Assembly: GCF_001949125.1 (NCBI RefSeq) | Contig: NZ_MSTI01000065.1 | Span: 1 to 40,404, forward strand | Length of the DNA: 40,404 bases | From: Deinococcus marmoris | Lineage (GTDB): Bacteria; Deinococcota; Deinococci; Deinococcales; Deinococcaceae | Direction: 5' to 3' | Shown: positions 34,784 to 40,404 of the stretch, in pieces | Layout of the letters: each line of letters starts with the position of its first letter | Numbering within the stretch: the stretch's first letter is position 1 | The notes under the pieces: generated by a model | The model's input: only the letters and a program-made list of their open reading frames with translations | Database searches by the model: none | Told to the model about the DNA's origin: nothing | Translations under genes and position numbers: made by a program

Positions 34784-36226
34784 ATGCGTCTGCCCCATCT
34801 TCTTCTGCTTTCCGTTCTGCTGTCCGCCTGCGCCCCGGCCACCCAGACGGTACGCCCGTCCGCGCCCGCCGCCGTGACCACGCCCAGCGACGCGGTCCTG
34901 GCACGGGTTCCCGCCGTGCGCGTGGTGCGCCCCAGCTTCGTGGTTCCGGGCACGCCTCCCGAACTGAACGCCAGCATCACCATTCGTTACGGCCCCGCGA
35001 AACCCACAACCATCCTGCTGCTGATGCCAGGATTTCTGGGGGGTGCGGGCAGTTTTGACCGACTGGCGCGGCAGATCGTGGCCCTGCAACCGGGGACAGC
35101 GGTCTGGACGGTGGACCGCCGCAGCAACCTGCTGGAACCCCAGGCCCAGATCGCGGCAGCCAGTCCGGCTGAACTGGCCCGGATCGTGCAGAACGGTCTG
35201 CCCCCACGGTCCAAGGAAAGCCTGTCGTACATGCGCGATTGGGGTCTGGATGTGACCCTGCGCGACTGGCGCGTGGCGATCAGGGAGGCCCGTACCCTGA
35301 CGCCCGAGGTGTTCATCGGCGGCCACTCTATGGGCGGCAGCCTGACCGGGCTGTATGCGGCCTACGACTTTGATGGACCTCCCGGCACCACTGGGCGCGG
35401 CTCGGACGATGTGCGCGGCATGGTCATGCTGGACGGTGCGCCGGGCCTGCTGAGCAACCAGCCCCTGACCGTCCAGAATTACGATGACGGCACCGAGGGC
35501 GTGCTGGGGCCGTTGACTGGCCTGAACAAACTGCCGGAAGACCCGTATGTGGATGCAATTTATTTTGGCCCTAAGCTGGCCAGCCGCGCCGCCGCCCAGG
35601 CCCGACTGGCCGCCGCCCAGCCGAATGCCCTGGCCCCATCGGGCGGTCTGGTGAACTACCCGGCCACCAATCTGGCGGCGGCGATGGTGCAGCTTGAGCA
35701 GCGGTATGCCCTGCTGCCCTTCCTGGCCCTGAGAACTGGGCGGGCCACCAATGCGGTGGAGGGCAACAACCTGATCGCCGCCGTGCTGGGCGGCAAGGAC
35801 AGTTACTGGGTGGCCGGACAGCAGGACCGCAACAAACCCGTTGGCTGGCAGGCGGACCCGGCAGACCCCACCAATCCGCAGGACTTCGTGAAACGCTTCT
35901 GGACCCCCCTGAGCGATTTCAGCGAGTGGTACTTTCCCAACCGCCTGTCGCTGGACCTCGCCGCCGTGCGCCAGGGAACAAAGGGGACGCCCTTTGAGAA
36001 AGACCTGCGTGTGTGGCACAAAGTGTCCCTGCCCGCCCTGGGCATCGTGGCCGGAGAGGGCGTCTCAACCGCCGGGGAGTACCAGAAATACGCCGCGCTG
36101 ACGGGGGCGAACATGACCGTCCGCACCTTCAAGGAGGCCGCGCATCTGGACATCATCTCGGCCCGCAGTGATCAGGTGGCCCGCTGGATTCTGGCGTGGA
36201 TGGCTGGGGTGGAGGCGAAGAAGTAA
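34784..36226 (+). CDS. Alpha/beta hydrolase lipoprotein
   Basis: A 480-residue lipoprotein: signal MRLPHLLLLSVLLSAC with lipobox LSAC (Cys16), then a Pro/Ala-rich linker. The hydrolase core has LLLMPGFLGGAGSFDRLA (78-95), the nucleophile elbow IGGHSMGGSL (Ser182) and a C-terminal histidine in EAAHLDI. An acid is likely in GIVAGEG or nearby. A long insert (about 200-400) separates the halves. The gene converges on the two-TM gene with 3 bases between stops. Substrate unknown, perhaps acyl esters or surface lipids (guess). No strong ribosome site or -10 box is seen at this start, so its exact position is less certain. Confidence 0.75.
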   Translation: MRLPHLLLLSVLLSACAPATQTVRPSAPAAVTTPSDAVLARVPAVRVVRPSFVVPGTPPELNASITIRYGPAKPTTILLLMPGFLGGAGSFDRLARQIVALQPGTAVWTVDRRSNLLEPQAQIAAASPAELARIVQNGLPPRSKESLSYMRDWGLDVTLRDWRVAIREARTLTPEVFIGGHSMGGSLTGLYAAYDFDGPPGTTGRGSDDVRGMVMLDGAPGLLSNQPLTVQNYDDGTEGVLGPLTGLNKLPEDPYVDAIYFGPKLASRAAAQARLAAAQPNALAPSGGLVNYPATNLAAAMVQLEQRYALLPFLALRTGRATNAVEGNNLIAAVLGGKDSYWVAGQQDRNKPVGWQADPADPTNPQDFVKRFWTPLSDFSEWYFPNRLSLDLAAVRQGTKGTPFEKDLRVWHKVSLPALGIVAGEGVSTAGEYQKYAALTGANMTVRTFKEAAHLDIISARSDQVARWILAWMAGVEAKK

Positions 36227-36229
36227 GGG

Positions 36230-37045
36230 CTACTCGGTCTCCGGTTTCTCCAGATATTTGTTTTCCAGATAACGTCCATGCGCCTTCAGAACACGGCCCT
36301 GCTGGGCGTTGCGGTCCCGGATGACGGCGGACATGCGCTCTTCAATTAAAGCCAGTTGGCGCTGCAATTCCGCCTCGTTGGCGGGGGTGGGCGGCACGGT
36401 GCGGTAGGTTTCCAGCAGTTCGGGAATGTCCTCGCGGGCCGCCTGCCGCACATCAAAGGCGTCGCGGTTCAGCATCGGGTCACCCGCCGAGACGCGCAGG
36501 GCGTCGCGGGTGGCGATCACGGTGGCGTGAAAGGCCACGCGGCTGGCCGGGGGCAGGGCACGCTCGTGTGTCCGTAGCGTTCCCAGCAGACTGGTTTCAT
36601 CGGCCCTGAGATCGGCGGGCAGAGCAGCGGTTGAAGTGTTCGCCAGAGCATCTTCATCCGGCGCGTTCATCAGGCGCGTGGCGCGGACCGCCGTGCGGAT
36701 CAGTCCCAGCAGCCCCAGCAGCAGCGTGATACCCAGCAGCCAGCCCGCAGGTTCAAATCCCAGCGCCAGCAGCACGCCGAAAATCAGCAGCAGTGGAAAG
36801 ATCACGAACGCGCCCAGCACGCCTTGCAGGGTCAGTTTACCCAGGCCCACGCCGCGCCGTGCCAGCCGGGTGGCCTGACGCCGCAACTCATCCGGCCTGC
36901 CTGTTCCCGGCTGCGGGGTCAGCCAGGGATCGTGGCCCAACTGGTTCACGTCTCCTGGCCCCCTGTGCGCGGGCCGGATCAGATACCGCACCACGCGCGA
37001 GCCGGTGCGGGCCACAGTCAGGATGGTGGTGACAGAGGGGGCCAT
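36230..37045 (-). CDS. Two-TM protein with long helical C-terminal region, unknown
   Basis: A 271-residue protein of unknown function. A basic N-terminal cytosolic part (1-70; RRQATRLARRGVG) precedes two adjacent membrane helices (about 76-95 LGAFVIFPLLLIFGVLLAL and 99-118 GWLLGITLLLGLLGLIRTA). A long charged alpha-helical region (120-271) follows, with probable coiled coil near the end (NEAELQRQLALIEERMSAVIRDRNAQQ). This arrangement suggests a membrane-anchored scaffold or sensor. TATTCT (37059-37054) lies 8 bases before the ATG. Confidence 0.65.
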   Translation of the reverse strand: MAPSVTTILTVARTGSRVVRYLIRPAHRGPGDVNQLGHDPWLTPQPGTGRPDELRRQATRLARRGVGLGKLTLQGVLGAFVIFPLLLIFGVLLALGFEPAGWLLGITLLLGLLGLIRTAVRATRLMNAPDEDALANTSTAALPADLRADETSLLGTLRTHERALPPASRVAFHATVIATRDALRVSAGDPMLNRDAFDVRQAAREDIPELLETYRTVPPTPANEAELQRQLALIEERMSAVIRDRNAQQGRVLKAHGRYLENKYLEKPETE

Positions 37046-37103
37046 ACAAACCCAGAATACGGCGCGAGGCTGAGGAAAGTTCCCGTGCAGTGCTGTGCGA
37101 CGT

Positions 37104-37655
37104 TCAGTCTTCCCTCAGCTTCTGCCGCAGCTCATCTACCCGCGCCGCCAGCGCCTGCCACGGCCCAAGCTGAAAATAGTTGTGGCCCAGCGGACTGGTG
37201 CTGGGGAGAACCCAGACCTCCGCGCCTTCCAGCGTCTCGGTCTGGAGGCCGTATGGCAGCTTGCCCGTCGGCTTCCCCAGCGTTTCCGACGCGCCGCGCT
37301 TGCTGGTGAAGGCGACGATCTGCGGGCGATACGTCCTGATCTTTTCCAGCACTTCGTCCGGCTGCCACGCCTCGCCGGGCAGGGCCGAATCCACGCCGCT
37401 GTGCCGTTTCGCCACGTCCGTCAGGCCGATGCTGTAATCCAGCACCTGCGGGTACTCCTGCGGCGCGAGTTGCCGGGGTGTCAGTCCCACCGTATGCAGC
37501 GTGCGCCAGAACTTGTTGACCGGATTGGCGTAATACGCCCGCTTCGCCGCGCTGATCTTGCTGGGTGCGGTGCCGACAAGCACGAGTGCGAGGCCGGGTT
37601 TCAAAACATCCGGGACAAGGTAGCCTTCAATGGCGGGCGTTTGATCTGTTCCCAC
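37104..37655 (-). CDS. mug: Mismatch-specific uracil-DNA glycosylase (Mug, Deinococcus type)
   Basis: Removes uracil (and related lesions) from G:U mismatches in base-excision repair. A 183-residue protein of the uracil-glycosylase fold: motif 1 is LVLVGTAPSKISAAKRAYYANPVNKFWRTL (24-53) and motif 2 is VLPSTSPLGHNYF. Asp80 in YSIGLTDVAKRH probably corresponds to the second catalytic acid described for the D. radiodurans enzyme. The start is GTG at 37655, inside a degenerate G-rich heptad repeat, and no proper ribosome site is visible. It lies 28 bases after the molybdopterin gene on the same strand, so co-transcription is likely. Confidence 0.88.
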   Translation of the reverse strand: MGTDQTPAIEGYLVPDVLKPGLALVLVGTAPSKISAAKRAYYANPVNKFWRTLHTVGLTPRQLAPQEYPQVLDYSIGLTDVAKRHSGVDSALPGEAWQPDEVLEKIRTYRPQIVAFTSKRGASETLGKPTGKLPYGLQTETLEGAEVWVLPSTSPLGHNYFQLGPWQALAARVDELRQKLRED

Positions 37656-37681
37656 AACCTACAACCCACACCCCACAACCC
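37651..37681. repeat. Degenerate heptad repeat spanning the mug start codon
   Basis: Four heptads, CCCACAA, CCTACAA, CCCACAC and CCCACAA, then CCC. On the minus strand this is G-rich (GGGTTGT type) and related to the perfect TGTGGGG array at 27968-28000. The mug GTG is part of the last heptad on that strand. Confidence 0.7.
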
Positions 37682-37683
37682 AT

Positions 37684-38280
37684 TCAGTCATCGTCGTAGC
37701 GCTGTTCCTTGAAAGGATCGCCGCGCATGTGGTAGCCGTTGACTTCCCAGAAGCCCGGCTTGTCGGCGGCCATGAATTCCAGCCCGGTCAGCCACTTGGC
37801 ACTTTTCCAGAAGTACAGGTGCGGCACCACCAGCCGCAGCGGGCCGCCGTGTTCCGCCGTCAGGGGTTCGCCGCCAAAGGTGTGCGCCAGCAGGTTCTCC
37901 GGGCGCGTGAAATCCTCCAGCGAGAGGTTGGTGGTGTAGCCCCCGACGCTGTGCTGCATGACGTGCGTGGCCGCCGGGTCCAGCTTGAGGTGTTCCATCA
38001 GGTCCGTGACGCGCACGCCGGTCCATTCGGTGTCCAGCTTGCTCCAGTGCGTGACGCAGTGGATGTCGTAGGTCAGCGTGGTCTGCGGCAGCGCCATCAG
38101 CTCTGCCCAGGTCAGGGTCTTCTCGCCTGCCAGCCCGCTGATGCGAATAACCACTTCCGAGGCGTCGTAATGCTGCGCGGGGCCGTAGGTCAGCACTGGG
38201 AAGCGGGCCGTCAGGCTCTGGCCGGGGGGAACGCGCCCGCCCATGTCATCCGCCGGTTTCTTGAAGAATTTTCCAAGCAT
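37684..38280 (-). CDS. Molybdopterin-dependent oxidoreductase, sulfite-oxidase fold
   Basis: A 198-residue protein with the oxidoreductase molybdopterin-binding domain. The molybdenum-ligand cysteine is Cys75 in YDIHCVTHWSKLDTEW; GGPLRLVVPHLYFWKSAKWL (about 142-161) is the second conserved block. Unlike MsrP/YedY and SorA enzymes there is no Tat or Sec signal (MLGKFFKKPADDMGG), so it is predicted to act in the cytoplasm. No heme partner gene is adjacent. It shortens to the catalytic domain only, without the dimerisation domain of true sulfite oxidases. A TTAAATA stretch just before the ATG may hold the -10 box. Confidence 0.85.
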   Translation of the reverse strand: MLGKFFKKPADDMGGRVPPGQSLTARFPVLTYGPAQHYDASEVVIRISGLAGEKTLTWAELMALPQTTLTYDIHCVTHWSKLDTEWTGVRVTDLMEHLKLDPAATHVMQHSVGGYTTNLSLEDFTRPENLLAHTFGGEPLTAEHGGPLRLVVPHLYFWKSAKWLTGLEFMAADKPGFWEVNGYHMRGDPFKEQRYDDD

Positions 38281-38359
38281 GACCGTATTTAAGCGCGTCG
38301 GCAGTGGTTATGACACGGGTAGGGATACGTTTTGGGCTTCAGGAAAGCCCCACAAAAAA

Positions 38360-38393
38360 GCTGTGGAGGAAGCTTGTTCGCCTCCTCCACAGC
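38360..38393 (-). terminator. Rho-independent terminator of the TerC-like gene
   Basis: GCTGTGGAGGA (38360-38370) pairs perfectly with TCCTCCACAGC (38383-38393). On the minus strand the stem is followed by six T residues. It starts 17 bases after the stop codon. Confidence 0.92.
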
Positions 38394-38409
38394 CTTGTCA
38401 GTCCTGCGC

Positions 38410-39465
38410 TCAGTTCGGTTGAGATTTCCCCTCGGCCAGCTCGCGCTTGTTGGCGCGCACGCTGGACCAGATGGCCGCCCCGATGAAGGCCACCCCGATC
38501 AGGCCCGTGACCAGTTCGGGAATATGCACGTTGCGGTTGGTGCTACTGAGCATGATGATCGCCAGCGCCAGGATGCCGTAGTGCGCGCCGTGTTCCAGGA
38601 AGCGGTACTGCGCCAGCGTCCCCTGATGCACCAGGAACAGCGTCAGCGAACGCACGAACACCGCACCAATCGCCAGTCCCGCCGAGATGATCACAATTTC
38701 CTTGGTCACGGCGAAGGCCCCGATCACGCCGTCCAGCGAGAACGAGGCGTCCAGCACTTCCAGGTACAGGAAGGCCGTCAGACCCGCCGCGCCCGCCTTG
38801 GCCGCCATGTCATTGGGGTCAAACAGGCCGCCGATAGCGTTCATCGCCAGATAAACCAGCAGACCTACCATGCCCGCCGTGACCGCCGAGAGTTGCTCGG
38901 CAGGGGCCACGAAAAAGTGCGTGATCGACAGCAGCACCACGCCTGCGATCAGCGCCTGAATGGTGTCCAGCTTGCCCAGCCCGGCCAGACGGCGCTCAAA
39001 GCCAGCCAGCCAGTGTTCGTCCTTTTCGGGGTCCATCAGGTAATTCAGGGCCACCATCAGCAGAAAGATGCCGCCGAAGGCACTGATGACCACCTCGGCC
39101 TGCTCCAGATACTCGCCGTAACGGGTGGAATCGTTCAGGGCCAGACTGGCCACCTCGCCGAAGCCCAAGCCAGCCGTGATGGCGACGATGGCGATGGGAA
39201 AGACCAGGCGCATCCCCACTACAGCGATCAGAATGCCCCAGATTAGGAAACGGCGCTGCCACTTCTCGGTCATGTTCTTGAGAACCGAGGCGTTGACCAC
39301 CGCGTTATCGAAGCTGAGGGACACTTCCATAACGCCCAGCACCACGGCAATGACCAGGAAATTCAGGGCGGTGCTGATGCCGCCGACGCTGAAGCCGTAC
39401 CACGTCGCCAGCACCAGGGCAATGGCCGTCACGCCGAAGGCAAAACCAAACTCTCTTTGAATCAC
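38410..39465 (-). CDS. DUF475/TerC-like integral membrane protein
   Basis: A 351-residue membrane protein of the TerC superfamily, DUF475 type, with about nine helices. The two signature stretches with acidic residues in the membrane are VMEVSLSFDNAVVNASVL and LEVLDASFSLDGVIGAFAVT; these are thought to bind metal ions. It is linked with tellurite and metal stress and works with TerD-type proteins. The start is GTG at 39465, with AAGGAG 7 bases upstream, rather than an ATG 18 codons earlier, which would add an Arg/Pro-rich, non-family N-terminus. It follows terD by 123 bases, separated by a terminator, and ends at its own strong terminator. Confidence 0.88.
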   Translation of the reverse strand: MIQREFGFAFGVTAIALVLATWYGFSVGGISTALNFLVIAVVLGVMEVSLSFDNAVVNASVLKNMTEKWQRRFLIWGILIAVVGMRLVFPIAIVAITAGLGFGEVASLALNDSTRYGEYLEQAEVVISAFGGIFLLMVALNYLMDPEKDEHWLAGFERRLAGLGKLDTIQALIAGVVLLSITHFFVAPAEQLSAVTAGMVGLLVYLAMNAIGGLFDPNDMAAKAGAAGLTAFLYLEVLDASFSLDGVIGAFAVTKEIVIISAGLAIGAVFVRSLTLFLVHQGTLAQYRFLEHGAHYGILALAIIMLSSTNRNVHIPELVTGLIGVAFIGAAIWSSVRANKRELAEGKSQPN

Positions 39466-39545
39466 TAATGTTCTCCTTGCTGGCTGCCCTCTCTGTGGAA
39501 GGCAGGCCAACCGTTCCATGCTATGACGCTCTCGTCACTGCAAAA

Positions 39546-39571
39546 ACACCCGGCCTCTGGAGATCGGGTGT
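39546..39571 (-). terminator. Rho-independent terminator of terD
   Basis: ACACCCG (39546-39552) and CGGGTGT (39565-39571) form a 7-bp stem, and on the minus strand five T residues follow. It lies 17 bases past the terD stop. Confidence 0.88.
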
Positions 39572-39588
39572 CCGCTGGAGTTCCCAGT

Positions 39589-40164
39589 TTAAACGTTGAC
39601 GCCGTAGTTGCGCGCCAGTGGTCCCAGGCCGCCGGTATAGCCCTGGCCCACCGCGCGGAATTTCCACTCGCCGCCGTGGCGGTAGATCTCGCCGAAGATC
39701 ACGGCGGTCTCGGTGCTGAAATCCTCGCCCAGATCGAAGCGGGTCAGTTCCTGATTGTTGTCCTCGTTGACCACGCGGATAAACGCGCCGCCCACCTGAC
39801 CGAAGTTCTGGCGGCGTGCCTCGGCCTCGTCGATGGTCACGCTGACGGCAATCCTCTCGATCTCGGCGGGCACTTTGGTCAGGTTGATCTTGATGGCCTC
39901 GTCGTCGCCGTCACCCTCGCCCGTGCGGTTGTCGCCGGTATGCTCCACGCTGCCGTCCGTGCTGCGGAGCTGATTGTAGAAGATGAAATCGTGATCGCCA
40001 CGCACCTTGCCGCTGCTGCCCAGCAGGAAGGCGCAGGCGTCCAGATCGAATGCCTGACCGTCGGTGGGACGAGGGTCCCAGCCCAGGCCCACGATGATGC
40101 GTTGCAGGTTGGCGTCCTGCTTGCTCAAGGAAATGTTGCCGCCTTTTTGAAGTGAAAGTGCCAT
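39589..40164 (-). CDS. terD: TerD-family tellurite/stress protein
   Basis: A 191-residue calcium-binding TerD protein. Family marks: [36 protein letters not shown] and [18 protein letters not shown], which holds the calcium-site acids; the tail ends [23 protein letters not shown]. TerD proteins are cytoplasmic and associate with TerC-like membrane proteins. AAAGGA lies 10 bases before the ATG. It is the first of the ter genes in view on this strand; other ter genes could lie beyond the right edge of the window. Confidence 0.95.
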   Translation of the reverse strand: MALSLQKGGNISLSKQDANLQRIIVGLGWDPRPTDGQAFDLDACAFLLGSSGKVRGDHDFIFYNQLRSTDGSVEHTGDNRTGEGDGDDEAIKINLTKVPAEIERIAVSVTIDEAEARRQNFGQVGGAFIRVVNEDNNQELTRFDLGEDFSTETAVIFGEIYRHGGEWKFRAVGQGYTGGLGPLARNYGVNV

Positions 40165-40294
40165 GTTGACCGTCCTTTGTGGTGACCTCTGAACCGGAGG
40201 CTCAGGGGGAATACGGGGGTGAAGGGGTGTGGGTTCCCAGATGGAGGGATGAGGATGGTGGTTCGGGTTTTGTTGGGGGCGGCTTGCGGTTTAA

Positions 40295-40325
40295 CCCCTC
40301 AGTCTGCTTCGCAGCCAGCTCCCCT
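40295..40325 (+). repeat. 31-bp dispersed repeat, copy 2
   Basis: It begins CCCCTCAGTCTGCTTCGCAG and ends CCAGCTCCCCT, and matches the minus-strand copy at 31294-31264 at 28 of 31 positions. The internal hairpin CTGC-TTC-GCAG keeps pairing through a compensating change. Confidence 0.8.
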
Positions 40326-40375
40326 CAAAGGGAGCCAAGAGTCGCAGTCAATCTCGCCACGGAGAAATCCACTTG

Positions 40376-40393
40376 CCTCCCCTTGAGGGGAGG
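40376..40393. repeat. Hairpin CCTCCCC-TTGA-GGGGAGG
   Basis: A near-perfect palindrome 50 bases after copy 2 of the 31-bp repeat, similar to 31173-31193 in the recQ-side island. The pairing of both elements at both loci suggests one composite repeat. Confidence 0.65.
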
Positions 40394-40404
40394 TGCCCCG
40401 AAGG

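Larger units (their letters stand above)
40165..40404. other. terD upstream region and repeat-bearing window end
   Basis: No gene is visible. It should contain the terD promoter (a TATTCC on the minus strand near 40218 is a weak candidate), and from 40295 it is filled with repeat DNA listed separately. Confidence 0.5.

Overview
This window looks like chromosomal DNA of a Deinococcus. The support is its high GC content, tellurite-type TerD and DUF475/TerC-like proteins, a RecQ with repeated HRDC domains, a Deinococcus-type Mug uracil-DNA glycosylase, and a TANNNT box 5-11 bases before the start codon of at least fifteen genes. That last pattern fits leaderless transcription. I see no phage, transposase, CRISPR array, rRNA or tRNA.

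Layout. 1-5.6 kb: a secreted type II L-asparaginase (-), a MerR-type regulator made of two nearly identical HspR units in one chain, a calcineurin-type metallophosphatase, and a winged-helix protein divergent from a secreted alpha/beta hydrolase. 5.7-9.9 kb: a LacI-type regulator with two CRE-like operators, followed by a fructose-type ABC importer (binding protein, permease, ATPase). 10-15.2 kb: a Uma2-type protein, then an assimilatory sulfate reduction operon on the minus strand (DUF4395 membrane protein, sulfite reductase, APS kinase, [4Fe-4S] APS reductase, ATP sulfurylase). 15.5-18.3 kb: two tandem purine-type phosphoribosyltransferases, a DedA protein and a NERD/zinc-ribbon protein.

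18.4-25.4 kb: a PAS-AraC regulator divergent from a six-gene operon encoding the whole route from trans-4-hydroxy-L-proline to 2-oxoglutarate (epimerase, three-subunit D-hydroxyproline dehydrogenase, deaminase, semialdehyde dehydrogenase). A perfect palindrome lies in the divergent intergenic region and a strong hairpin terminator closes the operon. 25.4-31 kb: a secreted GH13 alpha-amylase, a TipA-like MerR regulator with a 19-bp-spacer promoter, an orphan amino-acid ABC permease and RecQ with two HRDC domains.

31-40.4 kb: a repeat island with about 40-nt inverted arms, a frameshifted DUF1622 gene, a HAD phosphatase, a membrane protein, ArgJ, a lipoprotein hydrolase, a two-TM protein, Mug, a cytoplasmic molybdopterin oxidoreductase, the DUF475/TerC-like protein and TerD. 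The last 110 bases carry a second copy of a 31-bp hairpin repeat also found after recQ.

Most of the window is metabolic and stress-response housekeeping. The most unusual items are the fused HspR tandem, the phosphoribosyltransferase pair in which one copy has lost a PRPP-loop acid, the repeat and G-quadruplex-prone heptad elements, and the single-base frameshift in the DUF1622 gene.
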